In this document: positions 46,129 through 55,368 of the stretch, in pieces
Layout: every line of letters starts with the position of its first letter
Numbering within the stretch: position 1 is the stretch's first letter
Source: Pseudomonas sp. CFII64
GTDB taxonomy: Bacteria > Pseudomonadota > Gammaproteobacteria > Pseudomonadales > Pseudomonadaceae
Assembly: GCF_000416235.1 (NCBI RefSeq)
Contig: NZ_ATLO01000028.1
Coordinates: 124,001 to 188,000, forward strand
DNA: 64,000 nucleotides
Direction: 5' to 3'
Program-made: the position numbers and the translations under genes
The notes under the pieces: generated by a model
What the model was told of the DNA's origin: nothing
What the model saw: the letters and a program-made list of their open reading frames with translations, nothing else
Database searches by the model: none

Positions 46129-48603
46129 TTAGGTGTTGTGGCGCAAATCCTCGAAAAAGACCTTTCCAGCGTCGATCCGATCCGACGCTCTGGTCACGTT
46201 CACGCCCTCCTTCCCGCTGCCATCGATAAACCAGTAGCAATGCCGGACAGCGCGGGTGATCGCGACATAGGCCAGACGCATGACTTCATCTTTTTGTGCA
46301 TTATCAAATGCATCTGTATCCCCGGCATTACCCAGCCCGGCCAGGCGATACAGCTGATTTTTGTAAGGCGAATGGGTCAGATGCTGGCAATCGCCCAGCA
46401 GAAACACCGCATCGGCTTGTAGCCCTTTTGCGCTGTGATAGGTCAATTGCTTGAAGCGACGCTTCTCGGGCGATTGCGCATAATCTGCATTAATAAGTGC
46501 CTGTAAGCCTTTGGATAAAGACGCTTTTTCACTGCTTTTTCTATAAAGCAATAAAATCGAATCGCCGTCCTGGTAATGCTCCATCAGCCGTTCTTCAAGG
46601 GCCTGATCTTCCCGATTCAGCACAGTGACCGGCAGCAGTTCCTGAGCAGCACCGCAGGCGCGGGCTTTTTTGCCGGGGATGGCTGGCGCGGCGCGGACGA
46701 TATGCTCGGCAGCATCGATGATGTGCTGGTGGCTACGATAGTTCTCGCTGAGCATCACCTTGGTGGTCGCCGGCGAGGAAAACTCTTTGGGGAATTCCAT
46801 GAAGAACTTGGGTGAGCTGCCGCGCCAGCCGTAGATGGATTGCCAGTCGTCGCCGACACACAACAGTGAGCCGTGCTGTGCCTTTCGGCCGATATGCAAT
46901 GCCGGTCCTCTTCGGCGAATTTCCCGCAGGCTTGCCCGAACCCAGGAAACGATCTGTGGCGATACGTCCTGAAATTCATCGATCATCAAGTGCGACAGGG
47001 GCCTGAGCTGCGCATCAGTAACCACTTTCAGGTTTTCCGGAGAATTCTCGCCAAACAGGGCAAACATCCGGTTATAGGTCATGACCGGCGGCGTCTGCGC
47101 CAGCAGGTGGTTTTCGAAGGCTTTCCAGAACAGGCTCAGTGCCTCGAAGAAATATCGATCCGGGTCGTCGTTGGCAAAGCTCATTTGTGCCACAGCAGCC
47201 GGAACGTCGAGCGCCAGGTTTTCGATAAAACTCGCCGCCGCCACGAAACTGTCCAGCAGCGGCGCAGCGCCAAGCTCGCCTTTGACCTTGTAATCAAAGC
47301 CCGGCCCGGCAACAGCGGCTCCGGAAAGCGACTGCAGAACCCGGCCTCCAGCCTCATAGCTTTCCAGCCAGATCAAGGGCTTACGGCAGAAAGCTTGAAA
47401 CAGGGTGCGTTTGATAACCCATTCGGCCCAGACCGGCAATTTAGCCCCGGCACGTTTGAGCTGCTGATCTTCCGATGGATCGAAGCCCAGCACCACCCAA
47501 GCGTCCAGTTCGGCGATATACCCGTGCAGGTGAAAACCGAAACCGTTGATCTCAACCGTCTGGCGCATGGGCTCGATGCCTTTGATCGGCCATGCCTTGG
47601 CGCGAATCCACAGGTCTTCAATGGTGTCGCACAATTCTTCATCGCGCTTGGCCGAAAGCTCGGTGACGGTGACACGTTTCTGCACATCCGGATGGTCGCG
47701 TTCCAGCTCCTTGAGTTGCAACGCCTGGCGATACAGCGGCGCCATGACTTCGCGAAACCGCTCGTTGCTGGCGTACAGGTCGCGATAACACAGGTTGAGT
47801 TGCTGACGTTGCGCGTCATTGATGCGCAAATCGAAAGGGTTGCTGTCAGCGCCCTCTTCCAGGCCGACGCTCGACTGGCTACCGAGATTCTCGAACGCTG
47901 CCAGCTGTTCGAAACCCGGCAGGCTGCGCACCAGGGGCAAGATCCGCGAATGGAAGGTTCGCACCAGTTCGCGCGCCTGCTTCTGACTCAGGTCATGGCC
48001 CCAGAAGCCGAAAATCTCGATCAGTTTGTTGACGAAGTCCTTGCGCGACTCGCGGGTGAAGGTCACTACGGTCATCGAGTCCAGCTCGAACCCCAGGTAA
48101 TGACTGAGGACCAGCACCCGCAGTACCAACGAAGTGGATTTACCCGCGCCTGCGCCGGCAATCACGTAGGTTGAGGGCGTGTCGCTGAAGATCATCTTCC
48201 ACTGCGCCGCACTGGGCTGCGCATGCGGCGGCAGCTTGAGGGCGACATCGGTCTTGATCGTTTTCTTCAATTCAGCGCTCAGCGGCAGGCGCCAATCGTC
48301 GAACAGATGATCGTCCACTTTCGGCCCGCGATGTTCGCTGGGGCGCGTGTCGCGGATCACCAGCACCTGCCGACCTTGCTCAATGCCGTCGAGATGCCCT
48401 TCGGCGTAACCCTCGTCAACGCCTTGCAAATGGCCATTCAGATAGCCGTCTGCATGGCCCTGGGACCAGGAAGGGCTGTGTTGCGAGCCCAGTCGTGTCA
48501 GGGATTTGCCCAGCAGCCGGGCCATCAGGCGTTTGAAGAAAGGCAGATGATCCGCTGGCGTCAGTTCCAGCTCGGCATGGGGATGAAGATCGGTGTCCGG
48601 CAC
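46129..48603 (-). CDS. UvrD/Rep-type superfamily 1 helicase with N-terminal GX3 repeats
   Basis: 824 residues. The N-terminal 110 residues hold an unusual glycine every fourth residue from Gly49 to Gly77. The SF1A helicase core follows: Walker A VIAGAGAGKSTSLVLR, motif Ib VVTFTRESRKDFVNK, motif II DEFQDVSPQIV, motif III GDDWQSIYGWRGSSPKFF, motif IV-V YHSAKGLQADAVFLLG, motif VI VAITRAVRHCYWF. Layout is helicase IV/UvrD-like, a 3'-5' helicase. The insertion between Ib and II (about 200-430) is long. It is probably a single-gene unit; repair role inferred. Confidence 0.88.
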   Translation of the reverse strand: MPDTDLHPHAELELTPADHLPFFKRLMARLLGKSLTRLGSQHSPSWSQGHADGYLNGHLQGVDEGYAEGHLDGIEQGRQVLVIRDTRPSEHRGPKVDDHLFDDWRLPLSAELKKTIKTDVALKLPPHAQPSAAQWKMIFSDTPSTYVIAGAGAGKSTSLVLRVLVLSHYLGFELDSMTVVTFTRESRKDFVNKLIEIFGFWGHDLSQKQARELVRTFHSRILPLVRSLPGFEQLAAFENLGSQSSVGLEEGADSNPFDLRINDAQRQQLNLCYRDLYASNERFREVMAPLYRQALQLKELERDHPDVQKRVTVTELSAKRDEELCDTIEDLWIRAKAWPIKGIEPMRQTVEINGFGFHLHGYIAELDAWVVLGFDPSEDQQLKRAGAKLPVWAEWVIKRTLFQAFCRKPLIWLESYEAGGRVLQSLSGAAVAGPGFDYKVKGELGAAPLLDSFVAAASFIENLALDVPAAVAQMSFANDDPDRYFFEALSLFWKAFENHLLAQTPPVMTYNRMFALFGENSPENLKVVTDAQLRPLSHLMIDEFQDVSPQIVSWVRASLREIRRRGPALHIGRKAQHGSLLCVGDDWQSIYGWRGSSPKFFMEFPKEFSSPATTKVMLSENYRSHQHIIDAAEHIVRAAPAIPGKKARACGAAQELLPVTVLNREDQALEERLMEHYQDGDSILLLYRKSSEKASLSKGLQALINADYAQSPEKRRFKQLTYHSAKGLQADAVFLLGDCQHLTHSPYKNQLYRLAGLGNAGDTDAFDNAQKDEVMRLAYVAITRAVRHCYWFIDGSGKEGVNVTRASDRIDAGKVFFEDLRHNT

Positions 48604-48883
48604 GCAGGCTCCAGCAGTAAACAGATGAGCGAAGGCGCCATGGTCGCGCTATTCGTGCTTGAGCTCCAGTGAAAAGCTTGGCGATCAAGCCATTAGCCGA
48701 TCAATTGCAGGTGAATTGGAGAATTGGAACCGCTCGATACATCAATTAATCAGATAGTAACTAGCCAAAATAGTCGCTTTTTACCGATGTGTATTTGATA
48801 GATCATTGCTCCATCAACCACGAATCATCGTTCAGCAGCCCGGACGTTCGCACATTGCCCGGCACTGCTCAGGAGGCCACACC

Positions 48884-49579
48884 ATGCTGCAATTACGACC
48901 TTTCAACACTTTGGGCGGCGCCAACCACGGCTGGCTGGACGCACACCACCACTTCTCGTTCGCTGACTACTACGACCCGAAACGCATGAACTGGGGTCAG
49001 CTGCGGGTCTGGAACGACGATGTGATCGAAGCCGGCACCGGTTTCCCGAAACACTCGCACCGCGACATGGAAATCATCACCTACGTTCGTGAAGGCGCGA
49101 TTACCCATGAAGACAATCTGGGTAACAAGGGCCGTACCGAAGCAGGCGACGTACAGGTAATGAGTGCTGGCACCGGGATTGCCCACAGCGAGTACAACAT
49201 GGAATCCACCGCGACCCGGATCTTCCAGATATGGATCATGCCCAACGAAACCGGTGCGGCACCTTCATGGGGCGCCAAACCCTTTCCAAAAGGTGAGCGG
49301 GAAGGCTTTGTGACCCTGGCCAGCGGCAAGAATGGCGATGACGTCAGCCTGCGCATCCGCGCCGATGCACGTCTGGTAGCGGCCAACCTGAAAGCCGGTG
49401 AAACCGCGGAATACCGTCTGGACGCAGGTCGTCGTGCGTATCTGGTCCCGGCGACCGGCAGCATCGAGGTCAACGGCCTGCACGCTGTGGCCCGCGACGG
49501 CATCGCCGTTGAAGATGAGCAAGTACTGCGCGTCACTGCCATCGAAGACAGTGAAATCGTGCTGGTAGACGTCGCGTAA
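48884..49579 (+). CDS. Pirin family protein (YhaK-like bicupin)
   Basis: 231 residues from the ATG at 48884 with AGGAGG upstream. The N-terminal cupin carries the metal residues: His pair in FPKHSHRDME, His in TGIAHSEYN. The second cupin (about 150-231) is degenerate, as in YhaK. Pirins of this type bind Fe(II) or other metals; some act as quercetinases, others as redox sensors. The specific role cannot be told. Confidence 0.88.
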   Translation: MLQLRPFNTLGGANHGWLDAHHHFSFADYYDPKRMNWGQLRVWNDDVIEAGTGFPKHSHRDMEIITYVREGAITHEDNLGNKGRTEAGDVQVMSAGTGIAHSEYNMESTATRIFQIWIMPNETGAAPSWGAKPFPKGEREGFVTLASGKNGDDVSLRIRADARLVAANLKAGETAEYRLDAGRRAYLVPATGSIEVNGLHAVARDGIAVEDEQVLRVTAIEDSEIVLVDVA

Positions 49580-49602
49580 CAAGCTACTTCATGCAGATAC
49601 AC

Positions 49603-49636
49603 AAAAGCCCCGGCTCGCAAGAGTCGGGGCTTTTTT
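49603..49636. terminator. Bidirectional terminator between pirin and pgm
   Basis: AAAAGCCCCGGCTC, loop GCAA, GAGTCGGGGCTTTT plus extra T. It serves both convergent genes. Confidence 0.92.
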
Positions 49637-49654
49637 GCTTAGCAGAGAAGAGGA

Positions 49655-51301
49655 TCAGTCAGGCGCGATCGCCGCATCCACCAGAACCTGCGCTTCAGCG
49701 ACCAGTCGCTTGAGGTGATCTTCGCCCACGAAACTTTCGGCGTAGATCTTGTAGATGTCCTCGGTACCGGATGGGCGCGCCGCGAACCAGCCATTCTCGG
49801 TCATGACCTTGAGGCCGCCGATAGCCTGATTGTTCCCCGGCGCATGACTGAGCACGTTGAGGATCGGTTCGCCGGCCAATTCGGTGGACTTCACCTGATC
49901 GGGCGACAGCTTGCCGAGTAACGCTTTCTGTTCAGGATTGGCCTTGGCTTCAACGCGCGTCGAAAACGGTTCGCCCAATTCCTCGGTCAACGCCTGATAG
50001 ATCTCACTCGGATCACGGCCTTTTCGCGCCGTGATCTCAGCCGCCAGCAAGGCCGGAATCAGCCCATCCTTGTCGGTGGTCCAGACCGTGCCATCCCTGC
50101 GCAGGAACGACGCGCCAGCACTTTCTTCGCCACCAAAACCCAGGGAACCGTCGAACAGCCCTTCGGCGAAGAACTTGAAGCCCACTGGCACTTCATACAA
50201 ACGACGCCCCAGACGGGCGGCAACCCGATCAATCATGCCGCTGCTGACCACGGTCTTGCCTACGGCCGCATCGGCACGCCAGTCCGGACGGTTCTGGAAC
50301 AGATAATCGATGGACACTGCCAGGTAATTGTTCGGCGCGAGCAGGCCACCGCTTGGCGTGACGATGCCGTGGCGGTCATGGTCCGGGTCGCAGGCAAAGG
50401 CGACCTGATATTTGTCCTTGAGACCGATCAGGCCCTGCATGGCGAAATTGGACGACGGGTCCATGCGGATCTGGCCGTCCCAGTCGACGCTCATGAAGCG
50501 GAACGTTGGATCGACGAACTTGTTCACCACATCCAGATTCAGGCCGTAGTGCTCGCCGATCGCCGACCAGTAGCGCACCCCTGCTCCGCCCAGCGGATCG
50601 ACGCCCAGGCGCAGATTGGCGTTGCGGATGGCATCCATGTCGATGACGTTTTTCAGGTCCGCGACGTAAGTGTTGAGGTAGTCATGGCGATGGGTCGTGT
50701 CAGCGCGCAACGCTCGGTCGTGACTCATGCGCGTCACGCCCAGAATCTTCTCGGCCAGCAGTTCGTTGGCCTTGGCCTCAATCCACTTGGTGATGTGGCT
50801 GTCAGCCGGGCCGCCATTGGGCGGGTTGTATTTGAAGCCGCCGCTTTCCGGCGGGTTGTGCGAAGGCGTGATGACAATGCCATCGGCCAGGCCCGACGTG
50901 CGGCCCCGGTTGTAGCAGATGATCGCGTGGGAAATCGCTGGGGTCGGTGTGTATTCGTCGCCTTCGGAAATCATCACGTGCACGCCATTGGCGGCCAGGA
51001 CTTCCAGGGCGGTGGCACTGGCGGGCGTCGACAAGGCGTGGGTGTCGGCGCCGAGAAACAGCGGGCCGTCGATGCCGTTCAGCTGACGGTACAGGCAGAT
51101 GGCCTGGCTGATGGCCAGAACGTGCCATTCGTTGAAACTCAAATCAAAAGAACTGCCACGGTGCCCGGAGGTGCCGAACGCGACCCGTTGGGTCGCGACA
51201 GAAGCGTCCGGCTGGCCAGTGTAATAGGCGGTTACCAATCGGGGAACATCGACCAGCAATTCGGCGGGTGCCAGCTTGCCGGCGAAAGGACTCAGACTCA
51301 T
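49655..51301 (-). CDS. pgm: Phosphoglucomutase
   Basis: 548 residues from the ATG at 51301 with GGAGG 4 nt upstream. Alpha-D-phosphohexomutase motifs: [12 protein letters not shown], phosphoserine loop [14 protein letters not shown], metal loop DPDHDRHG, sugar loop [10 protein letters not shown], phosphate-binding [15 protein letters not shown]. Length and motifs match E. coli Pgm, which interconverts glucose-1-phosphate and glucose-6-phosphate for glycogen, trehalose and surface glycans. It stands alone. Confidence 0.95.
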   Translation of the reverse strand: MSLSPFAGKLAPAELLVDVPRLVTAYYTGQPDASVATQRVAFGTSGHRGSSFDLSFNEWHVLAISQAICLYRQLNGIDGPLFLGADTHALSTPASATALEVLAANGVHVMISEGDEYTPTPAISHAIICYNRGRTSGLADGIVITPSHNPPESGGFKYNPPNGGPADSHITKWIEAKANELLAEKILGVTRMSHDRALRADTTHRHDYLNTYVADLKNVIDMDAIRNANLRLGVDPLGGAGVRYWSAIGEHYGLNLDVVNKFVDPTFRFMSVDWDGQIRMDPSSNFAMQGLIGLKDKYQVAFACDPDHDRHGIVTPSGGLLAPNNYLAVSIDYLFQNRPDWRADAAVGKTVVSSGMIDRVAARLGRRLYEVPVGFKFFAEGLFDGSLGFGGEESAGASFLRRDGTVWTTDKDGLIPALLAAEITARKGRDPSEIYQALTEELGEPFSTRVEAKANPEQKALLGKLSPDQVKSTELAGEPILNVLSHAPGNNQAIGGLKVMTENGWFAARPSGTEDIYKIYAESFVGEDHLKRLVAEAQVLVDAAIAPD

Positions 51302-51434
51302 ACAACCTCCATGGAGACAGGAAATGGAAATAACGCAGGCAGCTGTAGGGCTTGAATAAAAAATAGCAGCGGCGCGGCAGTTTACTGGCAGTTTGACCAC
51401 TGCGCTCGGCTATCGATCCCTAAACCCTTGAGCA

Positions 51435-53753
51435 TCAAAGCTGCCACCATTTTGGAAGCAACTGTTGCACCTTGCGCTCGGCGAAACGGTCATCGATCAG
51501 CATCACGACGCCACGGTCGTCCTGGCTGCGGATCACCCGGCCTGCGGCCTGCACGACTTTTTGCAGCCCTGGATAAAGGTAGGTGTAATCGTAGCCTGCG
51601 CCAAACAGCGCAGCCATGCGCTGTTTAAGTTGTTCATTGACCGGGTTCAGCTGAGCCAGGCCCAACGTCGCAATGAACGCACCGATCAGCCGCGCGCCGG
51701 GCAAATCGATCCCCTCACCGAATGCGCCGCCCAGTACCGCAAAGCCAATGCCCTGGCTTTCAAGGGTAAAGCGCGCAAGAAAGCCGTGGCGGTCAGCTTC
51801 GCTCATGCCGCGCGCCTGCTGCCAGATCGGCACCTGTGGATGGCAGGCCTGCATCAACTGTGCGACTTGTTGCAGATAATCGAAGCTGCTGAAGAAGGCC
51901 AGATAATTGCCCGGGCGCGATGCAAACTGCTCGGCCATCAACTCGACGATGGGCGCCAGGGAAGCCTGGCGATGAGTAAAACGGGTGGATATCTGGCTGA
52001 CGATCCGCACGTCCAGTTGCTGGCGATTAAAGGGCGATTCGACATCGATCCATGCCGTATCGACAGGCAAACCGAGCAAGTCGGCGTAGTAGTGCCGAGG
52101 GCTGAGGGTGGCGGAAAACAGCACGCTGCTGCGCGCGGCGGTCAACCTCGGACGAATGAAATTGGCTGGCACCACGTTGCGCAGGCAGAGCCGGGACAAG
52201 CTGCTGCGCTTGCCCCTTGGTTCGCGCTTGCTGATGTCGAAGACGAAATGCTCGTCGAACAGTTCAGCGATGCGAACAAAGGCAATCGCTTCGAAATAAA
52301 AGTTTTGCAGCGGGCCATCGATGGCGTCGGGATGCTCATTGAAGTAATCGCCCATGGCCGTTACGCACAGGTTGAGACTTTGCAGCAGCTTGCCCGGTGT
52401 ACCGGGATAGGCTTGATACGCCGCGATTTGCTCCTTGTGCAGCGCATTCCAGTCGCGATTCAGCCGTTGCAGTGATTTTTTCAAAGGCGCGGGGGCAACG
52501 TCGCGGATGGCGTTCATGCTCTGCTGGTCAAGGCTGGCGCTGTACATCTGCCGGGCGCGCTCGACCATGTTGTGCGCCTCATCAACCAGCACCGCGACGC
52601 GCCATTGATTGAACTGCGCCAGACCAAACAGCAAGGCGCTCAGGTCGAAATAGTAGTTGTAGTCGGCGATCACCACGTCCGACCAGCGCGCCATTTCCTG
52701 ACTGAGGTAGTACGGACAGACTTGATGCTCCAGCGCCACCTGGCGCAAACCGGCCTGATCCAGCCACGGCGCGGTCAACGCGGCACTGCGCGCGGCCGGG
52801 AGTCGATCATAAAAACCCCGGGCCAGCGGGCATGAGTCGCCATTGCAGGCTTTGTCCGGATGCTCACAGGCCTTGTCACGAGCCACCAGTTCCAGCACGC
52901 GCAATTCAAGCTCCGGGGCGCTGTGCCGGATCACTCCCAGTGCGTCCAGGGCCAGCTTGCGCCCCGGTGTTTTGGCGGTCAGGAAGAATAACTTGTCGAG
53001 TTGCTGGCTCGGCGCGGCCTTGAGCATGGGGAACAAGGTGCCGATGGTTTTGCCGATGCCGGTGGGTGCCTGGGCCATCAGGCAGCGACCGGTGCTGACC
53101 GCTTTGTAGACGGATTCGGCCAGATGCCGCTGGCCAATACGAAAGCCTGCGTGGGGGAATTGCAAGCCCCGCAGCACGTCATTGCGCTGGTGACTGTGAG
53201 CCAATTCCTGGCGCGCCCACTGCAGGAATATCCCGCAATGCTTGTCGAAAAATGCCCGCAGTTCATCAGCAGTGTGCCGTTCACGAATCAGTGTCTCCTC
53301 TTCGCTGATGATGTTGAAATACACCAGCGCCAGATTCACTTCACTCAGCTGCAATTGCTGGCACAACAACCAACCGTAAATTTTTGCCTGGGCCCAATGC
53401 AGCTGCCGATGGTTGTCGGGAATGGCGGCAAAATCGCCACGGTAAGTCTTCACCTCTTCAAGCTGATTGCGCTGCGGATCATAACCGTCCGCCCTGCCCC
53501 GGACTTTCAACTGTTGGTACTCACCCGATAGCGGTACTTCAGACTGGTAATCCGGCCCGCGCCGCGCCGCAACGGTACGATGCCCGGCAATACCTTGTTG
53601 AGCCGTCGGCGCCGGAGTGAAACGCAGGTCGAGGTCGCCGGCCTTCGCCGTAAACTCGCACAGCGCGCGGACCGCCACGACATAGACCGAGGTCGACGCG
53701 CCATCGGGCACGAGCGCATCGCTGAGAGGGGTTGAATCAGGAACTGAAGTCAC
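51435..53753 (-). CDS. Nuclease-helicase fusion: PD-(D/E)XK + DinG/XPD helicase
   Basis: 772 residues. The N-terminal ~180 residues have a RecB/Cas4-like pattern: GRADG with Asp, EEVKTYRG (ExK), and QAKIYGWLLC. Then come the XPD-like helicase motifs: Walker A APTGIGKTIGTLFP, an iron-sulphur set of Cys in KACEHPDKACNGDSC and CPYYLSQE, DEAHNMVERAR, LFSATLSPRHYYADLLG, and QAAGRVIRS. It resembles the DinG-type helicases that in other pseudomonads sit next to a VRR-NUC (FAN1-like) nuclease gene. No such gene is adjacent here. Confidence 0.88.
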   Translation of the reverse strand: MTSVPDSTPLSDALVPDGASTSVYVVAVRALCEFTAKAGDLDLRFTPAPTAQQGIAGHRTVAARRGPDYQSEVPLSGEYQQLKVRGRADGYDPQRNQLEEVKTYRGDFAAIPDNHRQLHWAQAKIYGWLLCQQLQLSEVNLALVYFNIISEEETLIRERHTADELRAFFDKHCGIFLQWARQELAHSHQRNDVLRGLQFPHAGFRIGQRHLAESVYKAVSTGRCLMAQAPTGIGKTIGTLFPMLKAAPSQQLDKLFFLTAKTPGRKLALDALGVIRHSAPELELRVLELVARDKACEHPDKACNGDSCPLARGFYDRLPAARSAALTAPWLDQAGLRQVALEHQVCPYYLSQEMARWSDVVIADYNYYFDLSALLFGLAQFNQWRVAVLVDEAHNMVERARQMYSASLDQQSMNAIRDVAPAPLKKSLQRLNRDWNALHKEQIAAYQAYPGTPGKLLQSLNLCVTAMGDYFNEHPDAIDGPLQNFYFEAIAFVRIAELFDEHFVFDISKREPRGKRSSLSRLCLRNVVPANFIRPRLTAARSSVLFSATLSPRHYYADLLGLPVDTAWIDVESPFNRQQLDVRIVSQISTRFTHRQASLAPIVELMAEQFASRPGNYLAFFSSFDYLQQVAQLMQACHPQVPIWQQARGMSEADRHGFLARFTLESQGIGFAVLGGAFGEGIDLPGARLIGAFIATLGLAQLNPVNEQLKQRMAALFGAGYDYTYLYPGLQKVVQAAGRVIRSQDDRGVVMLIDDRFAERKVQQLLPKWWQL

Positions 53754-53858
53754 TGCCGGGACGAACCATCGATTGCCAATACTGGATGGGTGTACAGATA
53801 TCAGTCTGTCGCCAGTCTGGCAAATCTAAATGGATCGACGGCCCGAATGTCCCGGGCC

Positions 53859-55265
53859 TCAAGCGCAACGGGCTTCGGACAAAGCGCGACGCAATGTCGC
53901 GAGTGTAGTCTCGATGGGCAAATGTTCGCCGATGGCATAACTGATGCGCAGGTTTTGGCGATGCAAACCCTGCAGGCTGAACAGTTCGCCGGGAGCGATG
54001 ACAATGCGTTCCTGCAACAACTGATCGAATACCTGGCGCATGTCAACGCAATAGGCGCTTTGGGCCCAGATAACCGCTCCGCCCTGGGGCGTTTCATAGT
54101 GCAGCAAGCGTCCAAGGTGTTGATCGATCAGCGATGTCATTGCCAGCATCCGTTGTTCCAGAACCCGGCGTAGCTCGCCCAGATGCTGATCCAGTCGCCC
54201 GCTACTGTAGAGCCGCGCAATCGCCTTCTGCCGCAGTGGTGGCAGGTTGAACGCCTGCAGCAGGAAATATTGCTGCCATTGTGGATGGAAAGACCTGCTC
54301 AGCAGGTAGCCATAGGGTGCCTCCGCGCCCAGTATTTTCTCGAACGACCCGATGATCAGCAGGCGTTCAGGATCGATCAAGTCCCGCAACCTGCAAAGGG
54401 GCGCCTCGAAGCTGAGTTCGCCATGACTGTCATTCTCCAGAACCCAGACTCGGTAACGGTTCAACAGATCGGCGACCGCCTGACGATTATGAGCAGGCAG
54501 ACCACTGCCTCTTACCGCGTTGAGGAACGAGGGCAGCAAGGCGAGTCCCACACCCTCATTTAGCAAGATCTGATCCAGTGCGGGGATATTGATACAACCG
54601 GCCTGATCCACGGGCAACTCGATAACCCGGATGTTGAATGACTGCAAGAGCCGCAAAAGCGTCCAGGTGCAGGGTGATTCAACCAGCACCGTACTGCCGC
54701 GAAGCGCCAGGGTTTCAAGGACGACTTTCATCATGGCCAACAGATCAGGCCCGACAAAGGCATCTTCTGGCAGCCAGCTGCGCTGCGTCGATACCGTGTA
54801 GTGGGCTGCCAACGCAGATCGAAGCTCTACGTCACCAAAGGGCTGGAAGTTCGGATCCAGTGGCCCGGGATACTGACGGACCAGCTCACGCTCAATGAGC
54901 AAAAGCGGGCTCTCCAACGACTCCGCCTGGGTGGGCTGATCGTTGCCCAGCACCAGCATGCCGGGTCGGCGAGCGCTGTTATACAAGGCTTCCAGCAGGC
55001 CTTTCGATTCTTCCGAGCTGTCTGGCGTGCAGTCGCTGCGTCCATTGGGCTGGGCGAAGTAGCCCGACTTGGGCACAGAGCAGACCCGCCCTTCCTTTTC
55101 CAGCAATGAATAGGCGTTCTGCACCGTCGAAATCGAAACCTTCAAACGCACCGCCAGTTGCCGCAGCGATGGCAGCCGGGTAGGAGGCCCGCCCGGCGCA
55201 TCATTGATCAGTCCCACCAGGTAGCGGTACACCGTGTGATAGGCGAAATCAGGTTTATTTTTCAT
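53859..55265 (-). CDS. MocR-type regulator (GntR HTH fused to aminotransferase domain)
   Basis: 468 residues from the ATG at 55265. The GntR winged helix occupies 1-75 (TRLPSLRQLAVRLKVSISTV, YSLLEKEGRVCSVPKSGYF). The fold-type I aminotransferase domain (about 110-460) contains FVGPDLLAMMKVVLETLAL and VESPCTWTLLRLLQSF. The usual PLP-lysine site appears as GSFEKILGAEAPYGYLL. MocR proteins bind PLP-amino acid adducts as effectors. It lies 103 bp downstream of the PP-loop gene on the same strand and probably regulates it or a pathway on the other side. Confidence 0.87.
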   Translation of the reverse strand: MKNKPDFAYHTVYRYLVGLINDAPGGPPTRLPSLRQLAVRLKVSISTVQNAYSLLEKEGRVCSVPKSGYFAQPNGRSDCTPDSSEESKGLLEALYNSARRPGMLVLGNDQPTQAESLESPLLLIERELVRQYPGPLDPNFQPFGDVELRSALAAHYTVSTQRSWLPEDAFVGPDLLAMMKVVLETLALRGSTVLVESPCTWTLLRLLQSFNIRVIELPVDQAGCINIPALDQILLNEGVGLALLPSFLNAVRGSGLPAHNRQAVADLLNRYRVWVLENDSHGELSFEAPLCRLRDLIDPERLLIIGSFEKILGAEAPYGYLLSRSFHPQWQQYFLLQAFNLPPLRQKAIARLYSSGRLDQHLGELRRVLEQRMLAMTSLIDQHLGRLLHYETPQGGAVIWAQSAYCVDMRQVFDQLLQERIVIAPGELFSLQGLHRQNLRISYAIGEHLPIETTLATLRRALSEARCA

Positions 55266-55368
55266 GAGCGACACCCGCCCATGCGCAAAACGCTGGGGCC
55301 AAAATTTCTCGTTGACTGATGATGTGCATGACATGGCGGACCAGGCCGCTGCCGATCCAGATGATGGA

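Noticed and set aside
50369..51355. 328-codon plus-strand frame opposite pgm
   Set aside because: Shadow of the high-GC pgm gene; no start signals or recognised motif.
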